DNA from: Vespula vulgaris
Taxonomy: Eukaryota > Arthropoda > Insecta > Hymenoptera > Vespidae
DNA: 64,000 nt
NCBI RefSeq assembly: GCF_905475345.1
Contig: NC_066602.1
Span: forward strand, 1,798,001 to 1,862,000
Direction of reading: 5' to 3'
In this document: piece after piece, positions 1-13,711 of the stretch
How positions within the stretch are numbered: position 1 is the first letter of the stretch
Layout of the letters: the number at the start of each line of letters is the position of its first letter
Notes under the pieces: model-generated
Databases searched by the model: none
Seen by the model: only the letters and a program-made list of their open reading frames with translations
Told to the model about the DNA's origin: nothing
Translations under genes and position numbers: made by a program

Positions 1-670
1 AAAATAATAATGGGTATAATATACGTCCATTCCTGGCAAACTGCTGTAAGTAATTTTTCATTTTCTTGATTAACGACGAGTAATAATTATAATAATAAAA
101 TTTCTATAAAATTATAACCATAAATGCACATCCTAATCCCATATCATGATGCATAAAACCAAGGAACTCTAAAACTTCGGATCGTAATGATACTTACATC
201 CGTGTATTATTAAGGAAATTTAGTAAAATATTTGCAATAATATAAAAATACCTTGGAATGTTACCATTTAACAGTCTCTTATTTTAATCAATTAGGGTAA
301 TTACAAAAGTATATTTCATTCGATCAATAGTGATATGTTATGACGGGTTAAAAGTTGTCATGGATCCCACCTTCCAAAACCTTTAACAATAATAATTTGT
401 TTAATTACGTTTATTCATAGAAAGAGATACAAATATTTTCGCTAGTTCATTACATTTTTTACAAATACCTTAGAGAAAAACTTACATAATATTCTTTCTT
501 ATTTGCACGTACGTGAATGAAATTTTCTTCATTGTTTGCAGGAGGCAGCAAGAAAACTTCGATGTTTATTCATCGAAGTACAAAGAACTGATTCTATAAC
601 CGTCGAAACCAATCATGTATTATCTTTACATGTTGGTAACGACGACCGTTTATACAATATTCAAGTCTAA
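1..670 (+). CDS. 3' end of an unrecognised gene (last two exons)
   Basis: Two exons join in frame. Bases 1-45 read KIIMGIIYVHSWQTA and end at a consensus GTAAGT donor in phase 0. A TTTGCAG acceptor then opens the exon at 542-670, which encodes 42 residues (starting EAARKLRCLF, ending RLYNIQV) and a TAA stop. An AATAAA-type signal follows within about 15 bases of the stop. The peptide is non-repetitive and has normal coding character, so this is probably the C-terminus of a real protein whose body lies left of the window. I do not recognise the family; no catalytic or binding motif is visible. The call rests on paired splice sites, phase agreement and an uninterrupted frame across both exons. 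Confidence 0.6.
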
Positions 671-2469
671 TAAAAAATAAATGAAAATTATCTAATATCC
701 CATTGGTGTTTCATGGCGTGTTACGTTTAACGGAATGTATTATTGTTAAAACAGCGGTTTATTTAACTTCTCGTATATCTATTTGGTTGAAATGAATTTA
801 AAATTACCGAAAGTATTAAGTTTAAAGTTTTTATCTTTAGAAAGAGAGAGCAACTATCAAAATCATTCAAAGATTCGTTTTTTGACATTACACGTAGCGA
901 CGCAATTCAAATGCAACCATCCCGAGATCAAAATTATAAATGATTGAAATTTTAGGTTAAAATTATTTTATGTTAGTCGCTTACATTACGATCTTCGTAA
1001 TATTTAAGCGAATATACCATATTACGTTTAAATATTACGAGCATGAAAATAATTCATCTATCGATAATATATTATTTCTAATACGACATTAAGTTGAAGT
1101 CTTATAAAAGTTACTATAATTATAATAATATTCAGTTTATCCAATTACCAAGAAGAATGATACAAATCCTTCGTTCTTTAAGTAAAATGATAAAAAACAC
1201 CCTTTGCACTCGGCTTCCTCTTGGATGATATCTTGCAACAACATGACGTCATTTCGTCGCGCAAATGTGGTATATCGTGTAACATATTATATACTTTCAC
1301 TTTGGTATCAAGGAATGTGTTATAGTGGTATTTGATTTATATGAATTTATTGACAAATTTTTTTTTTTTTAATAGAATCGAAATTTTATACCATGTAATT
1401 TTTTACGATATTTATGTCAAGTTTTGTTGCAATTCTTGTACACTATTTTCATCGTTATCATTATCTATGAGATTTCTTCATTTTTCTGATAAACTTTCTG
1501 AGAGCTCGTTCGAATGCAAGGGATTAAAAAGGAAAATAAAACATGAATTAAAATCCAACAAGTAATTGATATTAAAAGAAAAATAGTCGTTACAAAATAG
1601 ACTTAAAAAAAAAGCAAACAGATATGTATTTAGAAAATGTATCATATTTTTCATCAATTTCATATTTTTGTATGCATGGGTTAAATGTAAACTCGATTTT
1701 TGATTTATATTTACTGTTCTCTTAATTTTTTCAGAAATTCAATTCTTACTTTTTCAAAACTTCATTAATCACGCTCGGAAAAAAAATTAAATAAGCAGAA
1801 AGTTTCATTTTTTAAATGAATTCTCAATACATATTTGTTTGCTTTTCTCTTTCATGTTCTTTTTTTTTTAATTAAAATTTTTTCTTTTATTTTAATTTAT
1901 CGTTTAAACTTCTTTTTGATTTTATTTTTACTTATATATCTAAAAATGTACACGCCAAAATAAATAGTTTATCAACATGTAAACAATTATATGAATAAGT
2001 ATGTATGCAAACACGATTAAATTTTAGTATATAGTAAGATATATATATATATGCATATATATATACATATATACAGTGTGTGTGTATGTGTGTTTAAATG
2101 TTTAATTGTTTAAACGCACACACGTACACACGTATACACACATACATGAAACGTATATATAAGAAGAAACATTATGTAAAATTATCGTGAAATTGATTTT
2201 TAACAATATGTAATGAACGTATAAACGACTGGCGAAGATAGTTCTATGGCCCTCTATTAATAATTATATCTTACACAACTGACTACATAAAAACAATTAC
2301 TCCTGACTAATGCATTCAGATTGATAGACAGAAACAAAAAAAAATCGATCTTCCCAAGACCGTCTGGTTTAAAATGATATATATGATATACATTCCATTA
2401 TCGCAACTGATTGAGGGCATATATATTATATTGGATTTTCTCTCTTTTGAGTCTTTTAAGAATATGCAT

Positions 2470-2547
2470 GGAATATTGTAATGGAATATTGTAATGGAAT
2501 ATTGTAATGGAATATTGTAATGGAATATTGTAATGGAATATTGTAAT
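2470..2547. repeat. 13-bp tandem repeat, six perfect units
   Basis: The unit GGAATATTGTAAT is repeated six times without error and followed by about 25 bases of degenerate copies. Perfect identity suggests recent slippage or unequal exchange. It lies in intergenic DNA. Confidence 0.95.
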
Positions 2548-5459
2548 GGAACATTGCATGGAATCTTGTAATCTCTTTCAATATATACAATAAATTCAAA
2601 TATCTAATCAAGATTTTTCTACAATTTATTTCTATCCTTACTATTTTTCATACATACATGACAATGCTACCAATAATTTTGAATCGAAACTACCGTAAAT
2701 GGTAAATTTTTTTTTTTTATTTTTATCCTTCTCTCTTTTTGATTCTTTCTCTACTTTTGATTCCTCCTATCGATCATTCTCCATAACCATATGTTTTCGA
2801 TCATTTTACTTTGTAAAAATCTAATTTTATTTATCTCCTTTTGAGGGAGTGAACATTTTTTCGTATTTACTTATTCATATTTATTTATTTTTCATGAAGA
2901 GAACATTGACATTACTTAAAAAGTAGAATTCAGAAGATTCTATTCAGAAGAAAAGGTTGTTTCATGGAAAGGCTATCTTCTTACAACATTTTTAACTTAT
3001 GCTTTGAGTCATGTCGATCGGCTAGTCGAATAACGATAAATAAAAAAAAAGTATGATAGATTTCTATTATGTTAAGCGATGTATTATATAAGTGTTATAT
3101 CATATGCTTCTTGAGAAATTAAATCATTCGGATAATGCATTCGAAAAATACAAATATTATTTTACTAGAAATATAATAAAATCACTGCTATACTCGGTTA
3201 TAGATAATAAAAAATAAACGATTGCAGAAATATAATATTTTCATATGAACTAACTAGTTTAGAACATAATATACGCAATATTTTCTATATTATTTAATTG
3301 AATCATTCCTTTAAGTTCTTCGATCGGTAATACATTTTTAGAAAAATCTACTCGTTCGTATGAAAGAATTGCATCAGTAACATGGTGCATTGCTTTACAA
3401 AAGACGTAATCGACTAATTAAATGATGCAGTTAAATAGGTAATTAAATATGCAGCTAACCGTATTATGCAATCGTCTGCTCGGTTTGATAACAAGTAAAC
3501 AAATGAAAAAATTCACTTCTTATTTTTAACATGAGACAACAAGTCTCCGTACAAACGCACACAGAACCGCCCACATATTCCCGTCCATATGCTAGTACAC
3601 TTGAGTACACACGAGACACACGTTCATGGAAAGAGGTAATAACAATTCATTTATTCTGAAGATACTTGACGATACGTAAGGAAAAACGTAATACATACAT
3701 GCATTTTCAATAAAACCCAATCAAATCATATCAACAAAAGAATTCTATTTACACAGCAAATTAATTCGTTCAAATTTCGATATTACTGAAAAACGTACAT
3801 TAAATGTTATAAATATTTTTTCAGTAGATATCGTAAATATTATGATAAATAATTTAAAACATTAAACTCAAAATTTCTTCTATTTATAATTAAATAGAAT
3901 AATTACTCAATTTAAATTGATGGAATAATGATAACACTATGACGTAAATATGGACTTAACTTTTCTCGTATAACTTAAATGTATTCCCAGGCTAACATTA
4001 TTATCTCGAAAGCGGTGAAACTTTATACCGTTCTCGTAGGTTTAATTACGTTAGAAAATAAACGTTCCTCAGTTCCATTTCAATTCCACTTTGATTCATG
4101 TTTCACGTTCAACGTCGGATAACTTTTCAACGTCCTTTTTGATTAAAGTCGATAATACCATTTAACTAAAGTTTCCCATGTATGGATCCTTTGAAGAATG
4201 TATATTACATCTCTTCGTATTACCATTCGAACAAATGATGTTATGTCGAATTAAAAGGGATTTGTCGAGAAATTCATTTCTTCCCAAGCCATATTCTTTT
4301 TGACTGACGTAATAAAAAATTTTAATAGACCTGCCTAAAGCGCATTTAAATGAAATACGTAAAAGAGAAAAAGATGATATAATGAAAAAAAAAAAAACGA
4401 ATATGGCGAAAGGTTTTTTCTGAATCCATATTCCTTATTATTGCGTAATAAAAGAAAAGAAATGATATTGTCGAAAGGTGGAAAAGAATCGGAAAATTTA
4501 ATTCTTATTGATAGTTATTCTTAAGCGTACAAATAAGAAAAAAATTGTCAATCGTCAACACTCTTTAGTTAACTTCAAATTGTAAACTTTAAAGAAAAGA
4601 AGAAAAGAAAAAGAAAGAAAAATAATATGTCGAATTGAAAGAGATTGTTAGAGAAGTTTATTTCCTCTGAATTAGTTTCATTTGCGATCTTGCCGTCCGT
4701 GAAAGTAATCAATACGTAAAAGTATCAGCAAATCGATGGCTATTTGTTGCGCAAACGCAGTCGTACGATTTACATAATGTTATATATCATAACTTTGAAA
4801 CCAACTAATGTATTAAAATGATATTTGATTTATATGTACTTGTAGATATAGAGGATCATATATATTTTTGCAAAAAAAAATCAAAATTTTGTCCTTCATA
4901 ATTTTTTACGATGTCTATGATAAAAGTTGAAGCAATTCTCTTCCAACGTTTTCATCCCTCGCATTATGTATGAGATCTCTCCGTTTTCTTCTTGGATGGC
5001 ATCACTATCACTGCTATCGTTTCCTTCCCCATTAATATTTATTTTTTCTGACGTATCTCCGTATAAATGTCTATTTGAAATTCCCCTTCGGTATTACTTA
5101 TGATACAAAACTCACTCATGTTTGGAAATTTTGCCATTCTCTTAATGAAAAAGAAGTAAATAAGTAAACGGATTTGTAGTCTCAAATTGTATATTACGAA
5201 ATCACAAAACGGTATATACCAAAAGAATATTACGTTTCTAATTTTCTGACTTATTAGTCCAGGGATCTATCTATACTACTCGAAGTTTTAATACGAAGTG
5301 AGTTCAGCTTTGAAAATCCTTAACTAACTTTGTTAGAAACTCTCTTAAATAACTTTGTTAATCTCTTAACCAGTTTTTGATTACTTGTTTATTTCATCAA
5401 ATATCAGTATATCGTACGAGGCATGGAATTTTGGCTTGATCTTCCATAATCATTAATTA

Positions 5460-5860
5460 GTGATTTTTTTCCTGCATTACTTTCCACAATGAGCTATTTC
5501 AAGCATGGTTCGATGTCGTTCCGTTTTAATAGCAATTCGCAGATAGAAATTCGATCTATTAAATTTTTCATTATTAAATCATGTGACACGCAAACATCGG
5601 ATTTTTTTTCTAATCAGTCTTCTTCAAATGGTTTAAAATTTTGTTTTGTGATCAATCACTTACATCATAACTTTCATATCAAAAACGTTTGAACCAGTTA
5701 CGTACGACATTCGCTAATACTGCATCGATCCCTAAATATCACAAATTTGTTTAACCGCTCGAGTCGCTTTCTCCACTTTTTGTAATAAAACTTCAAAATA
5801 TATCGCATTTCTTCTTTATTTTCACGCATTATCAAAACGTAATAAATTTTAAATAAATAA
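5460..5860 (-). pseudogene. mariner transposase fossil
   Basis: On the minus strand, fragments in more than one frame match the N-terminal half of mariner-family transposases. They include a start-like MRENKEEMRYILKFYYKK near 5830, then ISICELLLKRNDIEPCLK near 5520-5570, which corresponds to the conserved mariner stretch around ...CDSLLKRNEI-PFLK. The frame is broken by several stops and shifts, and the catalytic DD34D region is not recognisable. No terminal inverted repeats were identified. The element is therefore old and dead. Family assignment rests on recall of mariner transposase motifs, not on a search. Confidence 0.7.
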
Positions 5861-7117
5861 ACGAATAATCATGATCCTTCTAAAAATACTCAAAGATATA
5901 TCACCTTTTAAGCGCGCACCATTATTGCCAAATTTATTGATTAATATTATCAGAATTATACCAGAATAATGTCATCGGCCAGTAGAATACGAAGAAACAT
6001 TTTTTCTGAATTAACTCAATATAAATAACGAATTAAGAAATAAAGTAGAACGATAATTAAGTTCCAACCATTTTTATAAATTATAATGTTATGCTTTTGT
6101 ATTAATCTTTACTGTTAATTTTATTCCTGCTTATTTGCGCCAATATCATTCATGTATATAATTAAAAATTAGAGAAAATCATGATTAAATAATAATAATA
6201 ATGTCTCTTACCAACGAGTTCTTAGCAAATTTAAAAAGTAATAATGATTCCAATCGAAGAACCAAAACTTACGTTTTTAAAACGGAACGAAATTAAAATA
6301 TTCTTGAAACGACTCATTATAAACAATAATGTACGAAAAAGACCATGATCGAAGGAAGAAGAATGAACCGTTGCCATCCGGTCAAACTATTGATAATAAT
6401 TTCTACTCTCGATAATTGGAACCGATTTACTGTTGCATTAAATCTTTCCTCAATTTAATTTTTTAATTAAACTTTTCTTAATATTTTAATCAATAACATC
6501 GTTAATTATTATCATTATTTTATGGAAATTAACTCGAATTATTACAAATATCAAGGATCAAGAATTTTTTATGTCCATTTGATATGTACAATATTATTTG
6601 AATTAGAAAAATTCTTACAAACTCTAATTTGACAACTATCAAAATCATATATTTTCATATTCACTTACGATCACCGCAACATTGCACGATGTCATTACCT
6701 AATATCGATATATACTTAACGTAGTTATACTACGTTATCGACAGTCGATACAATTATATGTTATCGACGATCACAACTATAATTTTGTTATCGACATGAA
6801 TTTGAATACAATAACTTTTTACATATGTTAGTGAATAACATAATGGTGAATAAGTGACAGGTTCAAAAAGAGAATGAATTATTTCAAGTTAATGATAAGT
6901 GTGTAATAAATATTGCTTTCGGAATACATTGCACCTTATTTCTTTTTATATCAACTCTGATTAATTTTTTCTGGTATTTTGACCTTTGCTTTTTATGTCG
7001 GGCTGAGCTCATAGATAAACCTCGTCTTTTTTGTTTGTCAGACAATCGTTAATAATACGAATGATGAGAATTAATTGGTAGTTCGAGTTATTAAGTCTTC
7101 TTGGAGACGTGTCGAAC

Positions 7118-8762
7118 ATGAATTATTTGACTGGTGAAACCGATCGTTTAATTAATAATGATGTCTTTTTATCAACTGCTCCTAGTCCTTCAGAGATACG
7201 TACTCGTGAAACTAGAACTGGTTAGTTATGGTTGTTTTTTTTATCATTAATAAAGATTTTCCTCCAGAAGGATATATTTATATCTATATTTTCTATTACA
7301 GGGTCTAGCGTTTTAGGTACAATATTTTTGATCGTAAATGCCACTCTAGGAGCAGGACTTTTAAATTTTCCACAAGCCTTCGATAAGGCAGGTGGTATCG
7401 TCGCTTCTATAACCATTCAATTGGGATTTCTAATATTTATTACGGCTGCTCTTATCGTCTTAGCAAATTGTAGCGATATTACAAACTCTACAACTATACA
7501 GAATACATTGGCAATTTTGTGCGGACCGAGTGCTCTTTTTCTCTGTGCACTATGCGTAGCTGTATATAGTTTTGGATGTTGTCTGACATTTTTAATTATT
7601 ATCGGCGACCAATTAGATAGAGTTTTAGCTACTTATTATGGAACAGATTACTGTCACACTTGGTAAGTATATAACGTAATTGTCTATTAAATTAAATTTT
7701 ACACGAGGAATAGAATTTATATTACAATCGATGTTTCAGGTACATGTCTAGACAGTTTGTCACTGCTGCAATTAGTTTTGCCTTCATATTTCCATTATGC
7801 TTTTTTAAGCGATTGGATGCATTAAGTTATGCTAGTTCTATCGGTTGTATAACCATTCTATACGTAGTCTGCTTAATAAGTTACAAAAATTTTACAAAGA
7901 CTACTGCTACAATTGTGAAAATATGGCCTGACAATATATACGAAACATTACATATAATTCCCATCATATGTTTTGCATATCAGGTTTGTTACATCATTGT
8001 TCTTACCTCACGAGGATGTATCGACTTTCATTATTATTCATTAATATCGAAATATAAAAAAAATAAGAATAATACGTTTTATTTTTTCCTTTCTTCCAAT
8101 AGAGCCACATGACTGCAATACCGATGTATGCCTGTATGAAAGAACGACAACTTGGAAAATTTACGATATCTGCTGTAATTAGCATGATTATTTGTCTTAC
8201 CGTTTATACAATAGTTGGCATTCTTGGATATGCAACATTTGGAACAGGGAAAGTACCTAGTGACATACTTCAAGGATACTCGGATAAAAGTACAATAGTT
8301 ACTCTAGCCATCGTTTCAATCGCCATAAAAAACTTTACAACATATCCAATCGTTTTATATTGTGGTCGAGATGCAATTCTCTCTCTGCTTAGCACATTCG
8401 TCGATGAGAACGTTAAAATGAGAAGCTTCATTACATCCGTTTGGTTTATAGCGTCATTAATTATAGCCATATTGGTACCAGATATATCTCCGGTTATTAA
8501 TTTATTAGGTGCATTATCGGCTACATTTATTTTTATATTGCCAGGAATATGCCTTCTTCAAAGTACTCTCATCAAAGATCCTGAATTGTATTTGAATAAG
8601 GATCGTTTGCTTATTCTCTTAGCAATCACGATTACTGCGATAGGTGCTTTTGTCTGTGGTATAGTATCCATCGAAGCACTTAAAGATTTGAAGAAACCAT
8701 TGGCTGAACAACCACTCGTAACAGGTTTCAGAATACGATTTGGAGAAAGTTTATGTTCTTAA
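7118..8762 (+). CDS. SLC38-family amino acid transporter (SNAT7-like)
   Basis: Four exons (7118-7220, 7302-7662, 7740-7983, 8103-8762) join in phases 1, 2 and 0 to give 455 residues, a normal length for the family. After a 34-residue cytosolic N-terminus comes the AAAP/SLC38 signature region (NATLGAGLLNFPQAF), the typical first transmembrane segment where amino acid and sodium bind. About ten further hydrophobic segments follow. Residues around YTFG/IIIGDQ-like, SYASS and TTYPI-CGRDAI positions resemble vertebrate SNAT7 more than other members. Members carry neutral amino acids such as glutamine and asparagine, SNAT7 across the lysosomal membrane; the exact substrate here is inference. AATAAA follows near 8991. 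The gene is tail-to-tail with RNF123. Confidence 0.9.
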
Positions 8763-9144
8763 TTATTTTTAAGTATAAAATTAATATTATCAAATCTATT
8801 GAAAAAATTAAGACGTCAGAGAAAGACTGATGATGTAGATATTTGTTTATTTTTATACTATGCGCCACATGCCAAATGATAATTGTAAGAAATGATTTTT
8901 TTATGAAGAAACTAACTCTTTCCTATATAGCAACATTCAAATTCTGCATCTGTGTTATTTCATATATTGTAATGAAAGATGTATCGGATAAATAAACTGT
9001 TATTTTATTATAATATTTTATACATTTACCTGTTACATGTTAGCTTTTGTTAGAATTTAATTTCAATTGTACTTAATTTCAAATTTTTAAATATACTTTT
9101 TATAACACAGTGTACATAATTTTGATAATGTCTCTAGGAATGGA
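8763..9144. other. convergent 3' intergenic spacer
   Basis: About 380 bases lie between the stop of the SLC38 gene (+) and the stop of RNF123 (-). They hold the two 3' UTRs. A plus-strand AATAAA sits at about 8991. Nothing else is seen. Confidence 0.7.
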
Positions 9145-12100
9145 TCAAGATTCTTTGGTGTTTGTCAGTTCCACAGAAAAGTCGTGTAAAGTATTACCAT
9201 AAAGATCGATAACTTTACTTATTGTCGCTTTGCAAAAAAAGCATTCTCTTGTGTTGAGAAGGTGACGATCGATACAAAAGCGACAAGTTTCGTGATTACA
9301 AGGTTTAAACTTTGCACTTATTGGGAAGGCATAACAAATAGTACAAGTGTTTTCATCATCTATTAATAGTCTTGAATCTGGTAAGAGATCACGACAATAA
9401 TCTAAATAATTTATCATTGCTCTGACTCGACTAATTTCTTCATCGGTTACATAATTTTCATCTAAAATTACAAAAGAAGCATGTAATAGCGCGACATAAT
9501 TATTTAATATTAAAAATTATTCAAAAATCATTTAATTACTCAAGAATTATACTTACAATTTAAAAATGAGAATGGCTTTAATCTTTTTTCTTTTTCCTTT
9601 GGAGTTTTCATATTACTTTCCCCTAATACGAAGTACAAAGAACTGATTTGAAAACTGGGTTCAATCAATAACGTACGTGTAACTTTAGGTACTTCCGCTG
9701 ATGGTCTTGCTGAATAATAAATGAAAAATAAATTGTCTGGAATATTACATTATATTGTACTTTCATACTTACGTGTAAATTCTGCCATGTCTTCTTTAAG
9801 TAATGCCAACAATATTCCGATAACTGCGGTGAGTATTGGAAAATGATCTATCAATTCTAAATCTGGAATTTCCAATAGTACAACTTGTTGAAAGCAACTG
9901 GTTTGAGAACTCATCCTGTTTAATATTTGACATAGTAACTAAAATAACAACAAAGATTTCATTATGCGACATAATTTTCTCTCCAAGTCATTACACGAGA
10001 AATTAATATAAGAAATAAGAATAAAATAATGAGATATGATACGTACTTGACATAATCTAGATAATAAATTTTCTCTAGAAGACTGACTAAGGTCGATAAA
10101 TATATCCGGTGCTACTGTGCATAACATTTCTAAAACTCTTAGTAATGCGACACTCAAATCGAAGCAAGTAGCACAAATTTTGAGTTGTCTGGACTCGATG
10201 AATACTCTTTCGGGTCTTGATGAAATATTATGAATTTCTTGTATCATACCGATAAATTCTGAGAAAGCCCAATTTAATTGATTCAACAAAGAATTTAAGA
10301 ATTGTATAGTATTTTGAGGTTTCCCTAATAATCCATCCCTTACATGCAGTTGATATATTAGAGAAGGATAAGGTTCTGAAATATTAATAATGGATGAAAA
10401 CATAATAAATTAGAGACCGTGAAGAATGAAGAAAGGACGCACTTAACAGCTGATGATGCATAGGTTCTTGTTGTAATAACTTTGGTCCGACCTTTCGACA
10501 TAAATGTGGACTTTTTTCATAACGAAATGCAAATCCGTGACCTTGCCAAAATCTCATAAGGATCCAGTTCGATTGAGCCCATGATCTATTTTCAAAAGGT
10601 CTTAATAGATTTGCGACTACCTTCAGTCTATTTTGCAGCGATACATTTTCTAGCGCCTCGAGTGTAATAGGATTGGATATGAATCCAGCAAATGTTAACA
10701 TTAGCGTCTCTTTCGAATTTGTATTCACAATTCGTGGATCGAGATAATGGAAACAAAGGAATTCAGCAATATCCAATAACATTTCCTGATAATCTGGTAT
10801 CGTCTCGATGGGCATAGTAGGATGAATATGATTACGTATGCTAATGCATAAATCAGAAAGTGTTTCAAGATAAAAATCAGGTACAAAACTGAACATGTTT
10901 CCTTCTCCGCTTGCTTTTTGTAACGTTAATGTCAGTACTCTTAACAACCAACCCAGTTCTCCTAGCTTTTCTTCTGAAAATACTGCAGCACGAATCCAAG
11001 CCATTTGTCTTGACTGTTCGGATAATTTTTTATTGAACACATCTATCGAACGTAACAACTCTTCTTGAATTAAATGAGAGGTCTCGTCCTCGTAATTCCT
11101 AATATAATCCAATCTTTTTTTAGCTTCAGCAAGAGCAGCTACAAATTCAGAAATGCTATCCTTAAGATTAGCAAGTTTCGCTACTTGTTTCCTCGCTGCC
11201 GCGTGATAAAACAATATAATGCCATCTAATAATTCTAACAAAGACACAGCAGCATCTAATGGACCTAAACGCAGTGGCGTTCTATCCTCTCTGCTAAAAT
11301 ATCCCATTCTTTCCACTAACATTGTACTTCCTTGCGCTGATGCATTAACATTAATCATGCGAGCAAACGCAGGTATAACGACTGGTAAATCCGACAGTCT
11401 TGCGAGGAATGGTGGATCTTGCGGTTGTTCCATAGAAAGGATCACTTCGTGATCTGGACCCAAAATTTGAAGCAATTCTTTTTTGAAGGTCTTATTCAAA
11501 TGAGATAACACTCCTCCCAATCTATCAATTCCAGAGTAATTGATTGATCCATCGTAGAATAACCTATGAGATATTGATATATCCATCGACTTTTTTCTTT
11601 TTCTTTTTTGCTTTCTACAGATAATTAAATACAATTGACTGCAGAAGTAAAATTTCTGTCAACTTACTTGCACGGTACAAAAACGGGGCTGACCCCAATT
11701 TCATCGTTCCATAAATATTTGAACGCAGACAAAAGTCGATAAAAGCAACAGAGACTAAGAACCAACGGAGTCTGGAGATGCGGCGTTGTCTGGAGGAATA
11801 CTGTGACTGAATATTTGGAATTAAATGTAATCCTTAGGAAAGAATTAATGTAACAACGCCTTATACTTACACGAGTCGTTGTGAGATTTTCATGAACGAA
11901 ACGTTTGAATTTTCTTAGAAAAATAGTCCTCGATGTAGGTCTATTGGCAGTACCATCAGAATTATCAAGTAGAGTCATTAATAACCAGAGTTGTATACTT
12001 TCTAATTCTGTAATAATAAAAATCAAGATCACAACATAACGAATGTATAACGACAGAAACAAAGAAAGCATTTAAAAACACACATACCCTCTACTGAGTC

Positions 12101-13711
12101 TTTAATATTTTCACATGCTTCTATGTATGCACCTTTCCTTACAGCAATAGATGGATCAGTAGGATCGGTTTCCCACCAAGGCTGCTGAACTACATTTGCT
12201 AGACCAATGTCGTCCATTGGTTTAATATGAACAAAATTTGCAAATCTCACACGATCGAAAAGCAGGTACTTTAGAAAGTGTTGCCGAGTCGTTGTATGTA
12301 GACAAAATTGTATCAATAGTATTAAACTATTATACTGATTCGAATATTCAAGGAAAAAGGAAACGTGCCTGAACGTCGAATAAAGATAGAGGAGCGTACT
12401 GTCTAAACAAGATCTCATCTCTCGTTCCTCGAGAAAAGTCCATAGAAGATCTAAGCAAGTCATTAATCTTACTTTACTTTCACGAAATTTCAACGAATCC
12501 CTTGCTCCGTATTTTTGTATTCCAGAAATTTCGTGTAAAAAAGGAATGAACACACCTTCGACGATATATGGAATGGTAAGCAAAGGACCAATATGCATTA
12601 AGATGGTTTGTGCAATGCACATGAGAAATGCATGTACTGTCATTGATCTATCAGCCAACGAAACATTTGTATTTTTTAAACTAACTATGTAATCTATGAC
12701 ATGGGTAAACCATTGAAATAAAAATGTAGCTTGTATAACTTGTGATTCTGGTGGAGCTTGAATAGCTTGATAACCTTCTAAGGGATATCTTAAAGGAGTG
12801 CCTCCAAAAAAAGCTGTGACATTTTCAGTAAACGTCAAGCTTACAGTCGGAAAGTAAGCAATACCAGGACCCATAGATATATTTTCAAATGCTCTGCCAA
12901 GATGTCTTCCATTTCTATAAAAATCTATCGTTCCATCATCCATGTTTAACGTACATCCTATAATATCTCCTGTAAGCCATGATTCTCCATATTTAGTAGG
13001 TATCACGTTCCATTTTCTTACACGATGGCCATCATATGCATAAGAGTTAACAGTATCTCCTATCGGAAATTATCAAAAATTAAGAGAAGATGAAAAAAAT
13101 TTCACAATATCGTTCGCAATATTCTTTGATTAATCATTAAGAAAAACCTTAATTGAATTGCTGGACTATATTAATTATACGTACCAACTCCACACTCCAT
13201 ATCGTATTTACATCGTGAAGTTCCCCAGCCTACTTGCATTACACCTTTAGAACCAAGCTGAAGCTCATACATCCATTTTCCTTTGTAAAGTGCCGTATTA
13301 GCCCTCATTGTACAAAAATTTCCTTGAGCAATAATACTCGATCTATCTGGCGAAACAATGAATAGACCAGTATGCGCGTTAACATCAAACTTGACAGTTT
13401 TAGGCCCTATACGACCCTCTCTATCGTCTGTCAACTTTTCTGCAGAAGCATACTTAGATAATGTATCTTTAATGAAAACCTTCACCATATCCAAACTTTC
13501 TGAAGTACTGAAAAAAATTATTACAAAGCATCGCGTAAATATATAAGAAATTGAAATAAAAGAGAGATCAAAGAGAAGAATTATATTTCGATATAACCAA
13601 TGTTACAGGTTACCTCAAAAACTTTACGTTGGATGTTCTAGATTTAGCTTTTGTCATTTCTATGACATCATTAACTCCAAAAATATTTTGTATGACTTCC
13701 TCTGCCTCCAT
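9145..13711 (-). CDS. RNF123: E3 ubiquitin ligase RNF123 (KPC1)
   Basis: Ten exons (13711-13614, 13507-13185, 13059-12088, 12007-11871, 11789-11668, 11614-10443, 10375-10047, 9938-9773, 9709-9557, 9461-9145) join in consistent phase to 1262 residues; human RNF123 has 1314. The N-terminal SPRY domain (about residues 60-250) includes VYKGKW-, MQ-GW- and NSYAYDG-like landmarks. The long middle region keeps NQLNWAFSEFIGMIQEI and SRQLK-CATCFDLSV. The C-terminal C3HC4 RING has C1197, C1200, C1212, H1214, C1217, C1220, C1231 and C1234, all present. In mammals this protein is the catalytic subunit of KPC, which ubiquitinates p27Kip1 in the cytoplasm and promotes NF-kB p105 processing. Exon 5 was placed at the phase-0 acceptor CTCCAG (11790) because upstream AGs break the frame. 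Confidence 0.95.

Larger units (their letters stand above)
671..7117. other. gene-poor intergenic region with decayed repeats
   Basis: No convincing gene is seen on either strand. The stretch is AT-rich and holds simple TA/TG repeats (about 2035-2160), a perfect 13-bp tandem repeat (2470-2547), pairs of diverged dispersed repeats (about 1315-1500 with 4835-5010; about 4235-4310 with 4628-4700), and a mariner transposase fossil (about 5460-5860). The last few hundred bases before 7118 probably hold the promoter and 5' UTR of the downstream transporter; no core promoter motif stands out. Confidence 0.6.
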
